This document shows positions 25,555 through 36,244 of a stretch of DNA of 64,000 bases, piece by piece (the stretch's first letter is position 1; each line of letters begins with the position of its first letter). Location of the stretch: assembly GCF_001704275.1 (NCBI RefSeq), contig NZ_CP011533.1:6634001-6698000 (forward strand), read 5' to 3'. The translations under genes and the position numbers were made by a program. Under the pieces are notes generated by a model. It did not search any database and was not told the DNA's origin. It saw only the letters and a list, made by a program, of their open reading frames with translations. This stretch comes from Streptomyces noursei ATCC 11455. GTDB lineage: Bacteria; Actinomycetota; Actinomycetes; Streptomycetales; Streptomycetaceae.

Positions 25555-28230
25555 TCACAGCCCGTAGCGCTCCCGGGCCTCCTTGACCGACTCCGGCTTG
25601 ACGTCGCCGCGCCGGGCGAGGGCCGCCAGCGCCTGGACGACCACCGACTGCGGGTCGACGCCGAAGTACCGGCGGGCCGCCTCGCGGGTGTCGGACAGGC
25701 CGAAGCCGTCCGTCCCTATGGACGTCCAGTCCTGCTCGACCCACGGGGCGATCTGGTCCGGGACCGCCCGCATCCAGTCGCTCACCGCGACGACCGGACC
25801 GGGGGCGCCGGCCAGCGCACGGGTGACGTAGGGGATCCGGTCCTCGCCCTCCAGACGGGCCGCGTCGCACTCCAGGGCGTCGCGGCGGAGCTCCGTCCAG
25901 GACGGGGCGGACCACACGTCCGCCGCCACGCCCCAGTCGGCGGCCAGCAACTGCTGCGCCTCCAGGGCCCAGTGGATCGCGGTGCCGGAGGCCAGCAGCT
26001 GGAGCCGCGGGACCTCGGCGCCCTCGATGGACGTGGCCTCCTTGAAGCGGTAGAGGCCCTTGAGGATGCCCTCCTCGACGCCCTCCGGCATCGCCGGCTG
26101 CACCTTGGTCTCGTTGTAGACCGTCAGGTAGTAGAAGACGTCCTCAGCGTCCGGACCGTACATCCGGCGCAGACCCTCCTTGACGATCACCGCGACCTCG
26201 TAGGCGAACGCCGGGTCGTACGAGAGCGCCGCCGGGTTGGTGGAGGCGATCAGGTGCGAGTGGCCGTCGGCGTGCTGGAGACCCTCACCGGTCATCGTCG
26301 TGCGGCCGGCGGTGGCGCCGATCACGAAGCCGCGGCCCAGCTGGTCGGCGAGCGCCCAGAACTGGTCGGCGGTGCGCTGCCAGCCGAACATCGAGTAGAA
26401 GATGTAGAAGGGGATCATCGGCTCGCCGTGCGTCGCGTACGACGTCGCGGCGGCGGTGAAGTCGGCCAGCGAACCGGCCTCGGTGATCCCCTCGTTGAGG
26501 ATCTGGCCGTTCTTGGCCTCCTTGTACCAGAGCAGCTGGTCCCGGTCGACCGGGTCGTAGGTCGCGCCCTTGGGGGAGTAGAGGCCGGCGGTCGGGAAGA
26601 GCGACTCCATGCCGAAGGTGCGGGCCTCGTCCGGGACGATCGGGACCCAGCGCTTGCCGGTCTCCTTGTCCCGCATCAGGTCCTTGACCAGCCGGACGAA
26701 CGCCATGGTGGTGGCGATCTCCTGGCTGCCCGAGCCCTTCTTCAGCGCGTCGAACGCCTTGTCCGCGGGGATCGGCAGCGGCTTGGCCGCGACCTTGCGG
26801 GCGGGGGCCGGGCCGTCCAGGGCGGCGCGCCGGGTGCGCAGGTACCGCATCTCCGGGGAGTCCTCGGCCGGGCGCCAGTACGGCACCAGGTCGCCCTCCA
26901 GGGCGCTGTCCGGGATGGGGAGTTCGAGCAGGTCCCGCATGGTGCGGAACTCCGCCATCGTCAGCTTCTTCATCTGGTGGTTGGCGTTGCGGGACTCGAA
27001 GCCCGTGCCCAGGGTGTAGCCCTTGACGGTCTGCGCCAGGATGACCGTCGGCGCGCCCTTGTGCTCGACGGCGGCCCGGTACGCGGCGTACACCTTGCGC
27101 GGCTCGTGGCCGGCGCGGGAAGTCTGGAACAGCTCCAGCAGCTTGGCGTCGGAGAGCCGCGCGCCGATCGCCTTGAGGGTGTCGCTCGCGCCGAAGAAGT
27201 GCTCGCGCAGGTAGGCGGCGTCGCGGGTGGCGTACGTCTGGAACTGCGCGTCCGGGGTCTCACGGAGGCGCTGGATCAGCGCGCCGTCGGTGTCGAGCGC
27301 GAAGATCTCGTCCCACGCCTGGCCCCACAGGGCCTTGACGACGTTCCAGCCGGCGGCGCGGAACTGGGCCTCCAGCTCCTGCACGATCTTGAAGTTGGGG
27401 CGGACCGGGCCGTCCAGGCGCTGCAGGTTGCAGTTGATGACGAAGGTCAGGTTGTCCAGGCCCTCGCGGCCGGCCAGCGCCAGTGCGGCGGTCGACTCCG
27501 GCTCGTCCATCTCGCCGTCGCCCAGGAAGGCCCAGACGTGCGAGTTGCTGGTGTCCTTGATGCCGCGGTGCTCCAGGTAGCGGTTGAAGCGCGCCTGGTA
27601 GATCGCCGAGAGCGGGCCGAGGCCCATGGAGACGGTGGGGAACTCCCACAGCCAGGGCAGCCGCCGCGGGTGCGGGTAGGAGGGCAGGCCCTCGCCGCCG
27701 GCCTCCTGGCGGAAGTGGTCGAGCTGCTCCTCGGTGAGCCGGCCTTCGAGGAAGGCGCGGGCGTAGATGCCGGGGGAGGCGTGGCCCTGGATGTAGAGCT
27801 GGTCGCCGGACCCGTCGCCCTCCTTGCCGCGGAAGAAGTGCTGGAAGCCGGTCTCGTACAGCCAGGCGGCCGAGGCGAAGGTGGCGATGTGGCCGCCCAG
27901 GCCGAGCTTGGAGCCGCGGGTCACCATGGCGGCGGCGTTCCAGCGGTTCCAGGCGGTGATCCGGGCCTCCATCGCCTCGTCACCCGGGAACGCGGGCTCG
28001 GCGGAGGTCGGGATGGTGTTGACGTAGTCCGTCTCCACCAGCGAGGGCAGGTCGGTGCCTTCGGTGTGCGCGGTGTGCTCCAGAGCACGGCGCATCAGGT
28101 ACGCGGCGCGATGCGGGCCCGCTGCCTTGGTGACGGCGTCCAGCGACTCGCGCCATTCGGCCGTCTCCTCGGGGTCGCGGTCCGGGAGCTGGTCGAGCTG
28201 GCTGTACGGCAGGCGCACGGGATCGGGCAT
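25555..28230 (-). CDS. aceE: Pyruvate dehydrogenase E1 component (homodimeric)
   Basis: The 891-residue protein is the single-chain E1p. It carries [11 protein letters not shown] near the N-terminus, the thiamine-diphosphate motif [12 protein letters not shown] with the downstream [20 protein letters not shown], and the pyrimidine domain ([34 protein letters not shown]). It decarboxylates pyruvate and transfers acetyl to the lipoyl domains of an E2. The ATG at 28230 has AAAGGGG seven bases upstream. The gene lies directly downstream of a GntR regulator gene and on the same strand as sucB and lpd, which supply E2 and E3. A TGATC-type palindrome lies 92 bases upstream. Confidence 0.98.
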   Translation of the reverse strand: MPDPVRLPYSQLDQLPDRDPEETAEWRESLDAVTKAAGPHRAAYLMRRALEHTAHTEGTDLPSLVETDYVNTIPTSAEPAFPGDEAMEARITAWNRWNAAAMVTRGSKLGLGGHIATFASAAWLYETGFQHFFRGKEGDGSGDQLYIQGHASPGIYARAFLEGRLTEEQLDHFRQEAGGEGLPSYPHPRRLPWLWEFPTVSMGLGPLSAIYQARFNRYLEHRGIKDTSNSHVWAFLGDGEMDEPESTAALALAGREGLDNLTFVINCNLQRLDGPVRPNFKIVQELEAQFRAAGWNVVKALWGQAWDEIFALDTDGALIQRLRETPDAQFQTYATRDAAYLREHFFGASDTLKAIGARLSDAKLLELFQTSRAGHEPRKVYAAYRAAVEHKGAPTVILAQTVKGYTLGTGFESRNANHQMKKLTMAEFRTMRDLLELPIPDSALEGDLVPYWRPAEDSPEMRYLRTRRAALDGPAPARKVAAKPLPIPADKAFDALKKGSGSQEIATTMAFVRLVKDLMRDKETGKRWVPIVPDEARTFGMESLFPTAGLYSPKGATYDPVDRDQLLWYKEAKNGQILNEGITEAGSLADFTAAATSYATHGEPMIPFYIFYSMFGWQRTADQFWALADQLGRGFVIGATAGRTTMTGEGLQHADGHSHLIASTNPAALSYDPAFAYEVAVIVKEGLRRMYGPDAEDVFYYLTVYNETKVQPAMPEGVEEGILKGLYRFKEATSIEGAEVPRLQLLASGTAIHWALEAQQLLAADWGVAADVWSAPSWTELRRDALECDAARLEGEDRIPYVTRALAGAPGPVVAVSDWMRAVPDQIAPWVEQDWTSIGTDGFGLSDTREAARRYFGVDPQSVVVQALAALARRGDVKPESVKEARERYGL

Positions 28231-28321
28231 GGGTGGCCCCTTTCCGGACGGGTGGGAATGCGAGTTCGGCAGGCATTCGGCAGGCAGGGGTGTCGCGCCC
28301 CAGTCCTCGACGATAACGCTC

Positions 28322-28338
28322 TGATCGATGATCGATCA
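28322..28338. promoter_or_regulatory. Palindrome in aceE promoter, possible GntR operator
   Basis: TGATCGATGATCGATCA has 8-bp arms around a central base and contains the perfect 10-base palindrome TGATCGATCA. It sits 92 bases upstream of the aceE start and 233 bases downstream of the gntR stop. Location next to a regulator gene suggests an operator; this is inference. Confidence 0.45.
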
Positions 28339-28509
28339 ACGCCGGTCGGGGGAAAAACCGCAGGTCGGCACGGGGTGCCGCAATATGGGGCACCCCGTGC
28401 CAGCCCCGGAGCCCCCCTCCGTTACGCCTCGGAGCGCCCTCGGCACACCCCGGAATCAGGCGTTCCGAATGCACGGGAACGGCCGATTCCGCGTGGGTCG
28501 CCGGCGCAC

Positions 28510-28551
28510 GGCGAAGCGGCCCCGCGGAACACTCCGCAGGACCGCTTCGCC
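28510..28551 (-). terminator. Terminator of gntR gene
   Basis: Outer 10-bp arms (ggcgaagcgg / ccgcttcgcc) with an inner gcgga/tccgc stem lie 20 bases beyond the stop codon of the GntR gene. Confidence 0.7.
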
Positions 28552-28570
28552 GGATTCGTCCCCCGGTGCC

Positions 28571-29194
28571 TCAGACCCGTGGCGCGCAGCTCAGCACGTG
28601 CGCCTTGAGTAGCGCGCCGATCCGCGGGTCGCGCCGCCGGAACGCGTCCACCAGCTCCTGGTGGTCCTGCGCGTGCGAGCGCGGCTCCGGGCTGAACCAG
28701 CGGATCGACAGCGTCGTCCAGACCTCGACGCCCAGCCCCTCCCAGGTGTGCAGCAGTACGGCGTTCCCGGCCGCCCGCACGATCTCCCGGTGGAAGGCCA
28801 CCGTGTGCCGCACCTGCGCCTCGCCGTCGCCCGCCGCGTCGGCGTCCCGCAGGGCTGCCACCTCGCGCTCCAGCGCCGCGGTGTCCTCCGCCAGCCGCCC
28901 GGCCGCCAGCTCGGCGGCGACCTGCTCCAGCCCGGCCCGCACCGGGTAGCTCTCCTTGAGATCGTCCGCGGTGAGGTTCCGCACCCGGACGCCCTTGTTC
29001 GGCGCCGACTCGATCAGCTGCAGCGACTCCAGCTCCCGCAGCGCCTCCCGGACGGGCGTCTGGCTGACCTCCAGCTCCACCGCGATCCGCCGCTCCACGA
29101 TCCGCTCGCCCGGCTGCCAGCGCCCGCTGACGATCCCCTCGAGGATGTGCTCGCGGATCTGCTCGCGCAGCGAATGGACGACGGGCGGGGTCAT
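28571..29194 (-). CDS. GntR-family regulator, FadR (FCD) subfamily
   Basis: The ATG at 29194 with AAGGAG six bases upstream gives 207 residues. The N-terminal winged helix reads QIREHILEGIVSGRWQPGERIVE, then RIAVELEVSQTPVREALRELES, the GntR recognition helix, and LIESAPNKGVRVRNLT (the wing). An all-helical FCD domain follows (VRAGLEQVAAELAAGRL, HTVAFHREIVRAAGNAVLL, HQELVDAFRRRD) with the metal/ligand His residues of the family. It sits between sucB and aceE on the same strand, so it is the natural candidate regulator of aceE. The effector is unknown; for FadR/PdhR-type proteins it is a small organic acid. A GATAAT hexamer (plus-strand complement at 29246-29251) may be its own -10. Confidence 0.94.
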   Translation of the reverse strand: MTPPVVHSLREQIREHILEGIVSGRWQPGERIVERRIAVELEVSQTPVREALRELESLQLIESAPNKGVRVRNLTADDLKESYPVRAGLEQVAAELAAGRLAEDTAALEREVAALRDADAAGDGEAQVRHTVAFHREIVRAAGNAVLLHTWEGLGVEVWTTLSIRWFSPEPRSHAQDHQELVDAFRRRDPRIGALLKAHVLSCAPRV

Positions 29195-29271
29195 GACGTG
29201 CTCCTTCAGAGCGGGTGGGGCCGCGAGGGGTGTGGTGCCGGGGCCATTATCGGGGACGCCGACGTACAAAA

Positions 29272-29311
29272 GGGCCGGCCCCGGCTCGTCGGAACGAGCC
29301 GGGGCCGGCCC
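29272..29311 (-). terminator. Strong terminator after sucB
   Basis: An 18-bp perfect stem with a 4-base loop (cgga) is followed, in the leftward direction, by TTTT: a canonical intrinsic terminator, unusually complete for this genome. It separates sucB from gntR transcription. Confidence 0.9.
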
Positions 29312-29352
29312 CGGTGCACAACTCCCGCTTCTCCGACGGGAGTCGGGAGCAG

Positions 29353-29371
29353 GTGTGATCCTCGATCACAC
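29353..29371. repeat. Palindrome in sucB 3' untranslated region
   Basis: GTGTGATCCTCGATCACAC is a perfect inverted repeat around a 3-base centre. It lies between the sucB stop and the strong terminator, so it is part of the sucB 3' region unless another promoter lies nearby. It shares TGATC/GATCA half sites with the palindrome before aceE. Confidence 0.6.
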
Positions 29372-29393
29372 GGAGCGGGCGACCGCCTGGGTC

Positions 29394-29463
29394 AGAGACC
29401 GATCTCGGTCTCGTTGCGATCCTCGGTCACCCGGGTGACCGCTAGAGACCGATCTCGGTCTCG
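29394..29463. repeat. Duplicated tail of sucB plus hairpin
   Basis: The 20 bases agagaccgatctcggtctcg occur at 29394-29413 and again at 29444-29463, where they encode the last residues of SucB (ETEIGL plus stop). The outer copy, 50 bases downstream, keeps the same codons followed by TGA. Between them, 29424-29441 is the perfect palindrome cggtcacccgggtgaccg. Each copy is itself a hairpin (gagacc/ggtctc). Confidence 0.75.
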
Positions 29464-31163
29464 AACTCCGCGGCCTCCAGGATCTGCTTGACCGTGGTCA
29501 GGTAACGGGCCGCGTCGGCGCCGTCCACCAGACGGTGGTCGTAGGACAGGGCCAGGTAGGTCATGTCACGGATGGCGATGGTCTCGCCGAGGTCCGGGTG
29601 GTTGATGACCACCGGGCGCTTGACGGTGGCACCGATGCCGAGGATGCCGACCTGGTTCGGGGGCACGATCACGGTGTCGAACAGGGCGCCGCGCGAACCG
29701 GTGTTGCTGATGGTGAAGGTCGCGCCGGACAGCTCGTCCGGGGTGATCTTGTTGGCGCGGACCTTGCCGGCCAGCTCCGCGGTCTTCCGGGCGATGCCGG
29801 CGATGTTGAGGTCGCCCGCACCCTTGATGACCGGGGTCATCAGGCCCTTCTCCGCGTCCACCGCGATACCGACGTTCTCGGTGTCGAAGTAGGTGATGGT
29901 GCCCTCGTCCTCGTTGATCCGGGCGTTGACGACCGGGTGGGCCTTCAGCGCCTGGACAGCGGCCTTGACGAAGAACGGCATCGGGGAGAGCTTGACGCCC
30001 TCACGCTGCGCGAAGGAGTCCTTGGCCTTGTTGCGCATCCGCATGATCGCGGTGATGTCCACCTCGACCACGGAGGTCAGCTGCGCCTGGCCGTGCAGGG
30101 CCTTCATCATGTTGTCGCCGATGACCTTGCGCATCCGCGGCATCTTGACGGTCTGACCGCGCAGCGGCGAGACCTCCAGCGCCGGGGCCTTGGACGGCGC
30201 GGCGGCCGGCGCGGCCGGGGCCGGCACGGCGGCCTTGAGGGCCTCGGCGGCGGCGATGACGTCCTGCTTGCGGATCCGGCCACCGACACCGGAGCCCTTG
30301 ACCGTGGCGAGGTTGACGCCGTTCTCGGCCGCGAGCTTGCGGACCAGCGGGGTGACGTAGGCGCCGTCCGCCTCACCGGCCGCCGGGGCGGGGGTGACAG
30401 GGGCGGGCGCGACCGGAGCCGGAGCCGGAGCCGGGGCCGGAGCAGGCGCGGGGGCCGGGGCAGCAGCGGCCGGAGCCGGAGCCGGGGTGGGCGCCGGGGC
30501 CGGGGCAGCAGCGGGCGCCGGAGCCGGAGCGGCTGCCGGGGCGGGGGCGGCGGCCGGAGCCGCACCCTTGACGCCGATCACCGCGAGCTTGGCGCCGACC
30601 TCGGCGGTCTCGTCCTCGCCCACCAGGATCTCCAGCAGGGTGCCGGAGGTCGGGGCGGGGATCTCGGTGTCGACCTTGTCGGTGGAGACCTCGAGCAGGG
30701 GCTCGTCCTCGGAGACCTCCTCGCCGACCTCCTTCAGCCAGCGGGTGACGGTGCCCTCGGTGACGCTCTCGCCGAGCGCCGGGAGGAGCACGTCCGTGCC
30801 CTCGGCAGCGCCCGCGGGGGCGGCGGCGGGGGCCTCGGCCACGGGGGCCGGAGCCGGCTCGGGCTGCGCGGCCGGGGCCGGGGCCTCGGCGGCGGCCGGC
30901 GCCGGCGCGGCGGCCGGAGCACCGGTGCCGTCGTCGATGATGGCCAGCTCGGCGCCGACCTCCACGGTCTCGTCCTCGGCCACCTTGATGGAGGCCAGAA
31001 TGCCGGAGGCCGGGGCCGGGATCTCGGTGTCGACCTTGTCGGTCGACACCTCCAGCAGCGGCTCGTCGGCCTCGATGCGCTCGCCCTCGGCCTTCAGCCA
31101 GCGGGTGACGGTGCCCTCGGTGACGCTCTCGCCGAGCGCCGGCAGGGTTACGGAAACCGTCAT
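29442..31163 (-). CDS. sucB: Dihydrolipoamide acyltransferase E2 with two lipoyl domains
   Basis: The 573-residue protein has lipoyl domain 1 (TEGTVTRWLKAEGE with Lys in EVSTDKVDTEIPAP), a Pro/Ala linker, lipoyl domain 2 with the same DKVD motif, a very long Ala-Pro linker (about 200-265), a peripheral-subunit binding domain (YVTPLVRKLAAENGVNLATV) and the catalytic core ending in YDHRLVDGADAARYLTT (His and Asp of the acyltransferase site). The signature reads as the succinyltransferase-like actinobacterial E2. In actinobacteria this E2 can serve both pyruvate and 2-oxoglutarate complexes; aceE next door fits that. It lies 54 bases after lpd on the same strand, so the two are probably one operon. 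Confidence 0.96.
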   Translation of the reverse strand: MTVSVTLPALGESVTEGTVTRWLKAEGERIEADEPLLEVSTDKVDTEIPAPASGILASIKVAEDETVEVGAELAIIDDGTGAPAAAPAPAAAEAPAPAAQPEPAPAPVAEAPAAAPAGAAEGTDVLLPALGESVTEGTVTRWLKEVGEEVSEDEPLLEVSTDKVDTEIPAPTSGTLLEILVGEDETAEVGAKLAVIGVKGAAPAAAPAPAAAPAPAPAAAPAPAPTPAPAPAAAAPAPAPAPAPAPAPAPVAPAPVTPAPAAGEADGAYVTPLVRKLAAENGVNLATVKGSGVGGRIRKQDVIAAAEALKAAVPAPAAPAAAPSKAPALEVSPLRGQTVKMPRMRKVIGDNMMKALHGQAQLTSVVEVDITAIMRMRNKAKDSFAQREGVKLSPMPFFVKAAVQALKAHPVVNARINEDEGTITYFDTENVGIAVDAEKGLMTPVIKGAGDLNIAGIARKTAELAGKVRANKITPDELSGATFTISNTGSRGALFDTVIVPPNQVGILGIGATVKRPVVINHPDLGETIAIRDMTYLALSYDHRLVDGADAARYLTTVKQILEAAEFETEIGL

Positions 31164-31217
31164 GGTTTCAGTTGCTCCTATCGCAAGTACGGATGTGGTC
31201 GCGCCCGGGACTGGGGG

Positions 31218-32606
31218 TCAGTCGTGGGAGTGGAGGGGCTTGCCGGCGAGGGCCAGGTGGGCCTCGCCGAGCGCCTCGTTCTGCGTCGGGTGCGCGTGGA
31301 TGAGCTGCGCAACCTCGGCCGGCAGGGCTTCCCAGTTGTAGACCAGCTGGGCCTCGCCGACCTGCTCGCCCATACGGTCACCGACCATGTGGACGCCGAC
31401 CACGGCACCGTCCTTGACCTGGACGAGCTTGATCTCGCCCGCGGTCTTGAGGATCTTGCTCTTGCCGTTGCCCGCAAGGTTGTACTTCAGGGCCACGACC
31501 TTGTCCGCGCCGTACAGCTCCTTGGCCTTGGCCTCGGTGATGCCCACCGACGCGACCTCGGGGTGGCAGTACGTGACGCGCGGGACGCCGTCGTAGTCGA
31601 TCGGGACGACCTTCTGGCCGGCCAGTCGCTCCGCCACCAGCATGCCCTCGGCGAAGCCGACGTGCGCGAGCTGGAGGGTCGGGACGAGGTCACCGACGGC
31701 CGAGATGGTCGGGACGTTGGTCTGCATGTACTCGTCGACCAGGACGTAGCCGCGGTCCATCGCGACGCCCTGCTCCTCGTAGCCCAGACCGGCGGAGACC
31801 GGGCCGCGGCCGATGGCGACCAGCAGCACCTCGGCCTCGAAGGTCTTGCCGTCGGCGAGGGTGACCCTGACGCCGTCGGCGGTGTACTCGGCCTTGTCGA
31901 AGAAGGTGCCGAGGTTGAACTTGATGCCCCGCTTGCGGAAGGCCCGCTCCAGCAGCTTGGAGCTGTTCTCGTCCTCGACCGGGACGAGGTGCTTGAGGCC
32001 CTCGATGACGGTGACGTCGGTGCCGAAGGACTTCCACGCCGAGGCGAACTCGACGCCGATCACGCCGCCGCCCAGGATGATCGCCGACTTCGGGACGCGG
32101 TCGAGGGTGAGCGCGTGGTCCGAGGAGATGATGCGGTTGCCGTCGATCTCCAGGCCCGGCAGGGACTTCGGCACGGAGCCGGTCGCCAGCAGGACGTGGC
32201 GGCCCTGGACGCGCTGGCCACCCACGTCGACGGAGGTCGGGGAGGAGAGGCGGCCCTCGCCCTCGATGTAGGTCACCTTGCGGGAGGCGACCAGACCCTG
32301 CAGGCCCTTGTAGAGGCCCGAGATCACGTCGTCCTTGTACTTGTGGACGGCGTTGATGTCGATGCCCTCGAAGGTGGCCTTGACACCGAACTGCTCGGCC
32401 TCACGGGCCTGGTCCGCGACCTCGCCGGCGTGCAGCAGAGCCTTGGTGGGAATGCAGCCGTTGTGCAGGCAGGTGCCGCCGAGCTTGTTCTTCTCGATCA
32501 GGGCGACGTCCAGGCCCAGCTGCGCCCCGCGCAGGGCAGCGGCGTAACCACCGCTACCGCCTCCGAGGATCACTAGGTCGAAAACGGTGCTGGCGTCGTT
32601 CGCCAC
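31218..32606 (-). CDS. lpdA: Dihydrolipoyl dehydrogenase E3
   Basis: The GTG at 32606 with GGAGG seven bases upstream gives 462 residues. FAD site VILGGGSGGYAAALRGAQLG, redox disulfide GGTCLHNGCIPTKALLHAG, NAD site AIILGGGVIGVEFASAWKSFG, central YVLVDEYMQTNVPTISAVGDL and C-terminal HAHPTQNEALGEA (catalytic His-Glu) are all present. It reoxidises dihydrolipoyl groups on the E2 protein using NAD+. The gene precedes sucB by 54 bases, so E3 and E2 are probably made from one transcript. The gap upstream to pepA (32607-32911) has only the pepA terminator and presumably the lpd promoter. Confidence 0.97.
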   Translation of the reverse strand: MANDASTVFDLVILGGGSGGYAAALRGAQLGLDVALIEKNKLGGTCLHNGCIPTKALLHAGEVADQAREAEQFGVKATFEGIDINAVHKYKDDVISGLYKGLQGLVASRKVTYIEGEGRLSSPTSVDVGGQRVQGRHVLLATGSVPKSLPGLEIDGNRIISSDHALTLDRVPKSAIILGGGVIGVEFASAWKSFGTDVTVIEGLKHLVPVEDENSSKLLERAFRKRGIKFNLGTFFDKAEYTADGVRVTLADGKTFEAEVLLVAIGRGPVSAGLGYEEQGVAMDRGYVLVDEYMQTNVPTISAVGDLVPTLQLAHVGFAEGMLVAERLAGQKVVPIDYDGVPRVTYCHPEVASVGITEAKAKELYGADKVVALKYNLAGNGKSKILKTAGEIKLVQVKDGAVVGVHMVGDRMGEQVGEAQLVYNWEALPAEVAQLIHAHPTQNEALGEAHLALAGKPLHSHD

Positions 32607-32858
32607 GTCACGTCCTCCATGCATGGGTGCGCCGGAGCCGGTCGTCGATGACCGGATCGCGGCTGTTGTTCGGCCGCTTTAACTCGGCCCTGGGTAAGGG
32701 GGGCCCTGTCCTGCCGAGAACCCATCTTCGCACTTGTTCAACGAAGCCGGGACGCGGGGCCGGGCTCGGGACGGCCGATCTGCCGCTTCACCGGGGTTAC
32801 TCGTGCGTACTTACGTGCGGATTTCGTCGAGGGCGAACATACCGTGGTCGGCGCACCG

Positions 32859-32885
32859 ACGGCCCCGGGCGTACCCCGGGGCCGT
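32859..32885 (-). terminator. Terminator of pepA
   Basis: Inverted repeat with 11-bp arms (acggccccggg / cccggggccgt) and a 5-base loop, 26 bases beyond the pepA stop. Confidence 0.75.
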
Positions 32886-32911
32886 GCGGGCGTGGCGGAC
32901 CGGCGGGCCGG

Positions 32912-34456
<1,545 letters not shown>

Positions 34457-34646
34457 GGTGATGAAGGTCCTGTTCGTCCGGGGAATCCGTTTCGCGCGTC
34501 AGCGCTGCTGCGGCCGAGCCTACGCTCGGTGGCGCCGGCTGGCCCGGCCGGTTACGGCACCGGGACCTGACGGGACGTCTCCCGCCGCCCGACGGATGCG
34601 CCAACTCGCCGTGAACGCAAGGGGGGTGACGGTGGTGCGCGGGCTT

Positions 34647-35456
34647 TCAGCCGAGTGTGAGCAGCACCAGCGCGGTGAGTCCGGCGCACTCCGCGAGGGC
34701 GCCGAAGACATCGCCGGTCACCCCGCCGAACCGCCGTCGGCAGTGCCGCAGCAGCACTTCCCCGCCCGCCAGCCCGAGCAGCGCCGCCACCGCCGCGTGC
34801 AGCGCGCCGTACGGGCCGCCGGCCGCCGCGCCGAACGCCGCGCAGCCGGCCGCCACCAGCGCCGCGCAGCCCACCGCGGCCGGCACCGGAACCGCCCCGG
34901 CGACCGCGGCCCCCAACCCCTCCGGGCGGGCCGCCGGCACCCCCGCCCGGGAGGCCAGGGTCAGCGCGCCGCGGGCGGTGACCGCCGCCACCACCGCCCC
35001 GGCCGCGCCGCTCGCCCAGCCCGCCGCGTACAGACCGAAGAGCGCGGCCACTTGGGCGAGCAGCGCGAACAGCAGGGTGATCACGCCGAACGGCCCGATG
35101 TCGGACCGCTTCATGATGCGCAGCGCCTCCTCGGCGGGCTTGCCGCTGCCCAGGCCGTCGGCGGTGTCCGCGAGCCCGTCCAGGTGCAGGCCGCGGGTGA
35201 GCACCGCCGGCACCACGGCGCTGCCGATCGCGGCCAGCAACGGCCCGCCGCCGAGCACCAGCAGCACCCCGCCCAGCGCCGCCGCGCACAGGCCGACCAC
35301 CAGTCCGGCCACGGGTGCGCACAGCATTCCGCCGCGGGCCGCGGCCCGGTCCCAGCGGGTCAACCGCACCGGCAGCACGGTCAGCGTGCCGAACGCGAAG
35401 CGGAGCCCGTCGGCGAGGGAGGCGGGGGAGGGCGGCACGGGGGCGGTGTCGTTCAC
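34647..35456 (-). CDS. cobS: Adenosylcobinamide-GDP ribazoletransferase (cobalamin synthase)
   Basis: The 269-residue polytopic membrane protein has RFAFGTLTVLPVRLTRWDR near the N-terminus, then LTRGLHLDGLADTADGLGSGK, the conserved D-G-L-A-D-x-x-D-G motif of CobS, and MKRSDIGPFGVITLL. It joins adenosylcobinamide-GDP to alpha-ribazole in the membrane, the last assembly step of cobalamin. The GTG at 35456 follows TACCCT by six bases without a ribosome-binding site, so it may be leaderless. cobT and cobU are 3-6 kb away on the same strand, interrupted by two unrelated genes. Confidence 0.94.
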   Translation of the reverse strand: MNDTAPVPPSPASLADGLRFAFGTLTVLPVRLTRWDRAAARGGMLCAPVAGLVVGLCAAALGGVLLVLGGGPLLAAIGSAVVPAVLTRGLHLDGLADTADGLGSGKPAEEALRIMKRSDIGPFGVITLLFALLAQVAALFGLYAAGWASGAAGAVVAAVTARGALTLASRAGVPAARPEGLGAAVAGAVPVPAAVGCAALVAAGCAAFGAAAGGPYGALHAAVAALLGLAGGEVLLRHCRRRFGGVTGDVFGALAECAGLTALVLLTLG

Positions 35457-35506
35457 CGCGGCAGGGTACCCGGGGCCGGCGGCGCGGCGGACCGGCCCCG
35501 GGCCGT

Positions 35507-36244
35507 TCACCAGGGGCGGTCCCGGCCGCGGGCGTACTGGGCGTAGTGGACGTCGGACGGCTTCAACGGCCGCCACCGGTCCCACGCCACGCACAGCGCC
35601 AGCACCACCAGCACCGCCGCGACGTGTTCCTTGCCCGCCAGGTTGGTCTTGATGAACGCCACCTCGACGAACATCGAGACGACCACCACGACGCAGGTGA
35701 GGCGGGCCCGGTAGCGCCAGCAGACGACGACCGCCAGGCCGACCACCGCCGCCGACGGACCGGTGTCGACCACGAACTTGTCGGAGTCCGGCAGCCCGAT
35801 CGGGCTGTCCGGGCCGAGCCACAGGCCGATCCGGGCGTACATCGTGCCGGCGAGCGTGGCCGCGTAGGCGACCGTCAGCGTCTGCCAGCGGCCGAGGCAG
35901 ATCTCGGCGATCCCGAAGACCACCAGGATCTGCACCAGCGCGCCCCACACCGGCAGGTCCAGCGCCGGGACGAACAGCGACAGCGGGGTCCGCAGCAGCG
36001 CCACCCACAGGTGCTCGTACGCCTGCACCGAGCCGATGTTCTGGACGGCCCGGTAGCCCCAGGACTGGTTCTGGACGAAGTGGAAGGCCAGCGTCAGGCC
36101 GACCGCGGTCAGGGTCAGCGGGACCGCCCGCAGCCGGCGGGCCACCAGCGTCGGCCACACCGTCCTCAGGAGCGGGCCCCACTCGGCCCGCACGGCGCGC
36201 CGCAGGACGGACAGCTCCCGCCGGCCCGCGCCGGGCTCGCTCAT
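35507..36244 (-). CDS. Rhomboid-like membrane protein coupled to the DUF2156 gene
   Basis: The 245-residue protein has an Arg-rich N-terminal segment (RRELSVLRRAVRAEWG) and about six hydrophobic helices. AFHFVQNQSWGYRAVQNIGSVQAYEHLWVAL and VDTGPSAAVVGLAVVVCW recall the Streptomyces rhomboid-like family seen also at 2608-3351, but catalytic Ser/His are not identifiable. Its ATG (36242-36244) overlaps the TGA of the upstream DUF2156 gene (ATGA), so the two are translationally coupled and probably work together at the membrane. Confidence 0.7.
   Translation of the reverse strand: MSEPGAGRRELSVLRRAVRAEWGPLLRTVWPTLVARRLRAVPLTLTAVGLTLAFHFVQNQSWGYRAVQNIGSVQAYEHLWVALLRTPLSLFVPALDLPVWGALVQILVVFGIAEICLGRWQTLTVAYAATLAGTMYARIGLWLGPDSPIGLPDSDKFVVDTGPSAAVVGLAVVVCWRYRARLTCVVVVVSMFVEVAFIKTNLAGKEHVAAVLVVLALCVAWDRWRPLKPSDVHYAQYARGRDRPW

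Noticed and set aside
29353..29371. Palindrome as the operator of the gntR gene
   Set aside because: A strong terminator (29272-29311) lies between it and gntR, so it belongs to the sucB 3' region.
29535..32576. A 1013-residue frame opposite sucB and lpd
   Set aside because: It is the antisense shadow of two well-supported genes; its Gly/Arg/Val-rich composition is typical of reverse frames in high-GC DNA.
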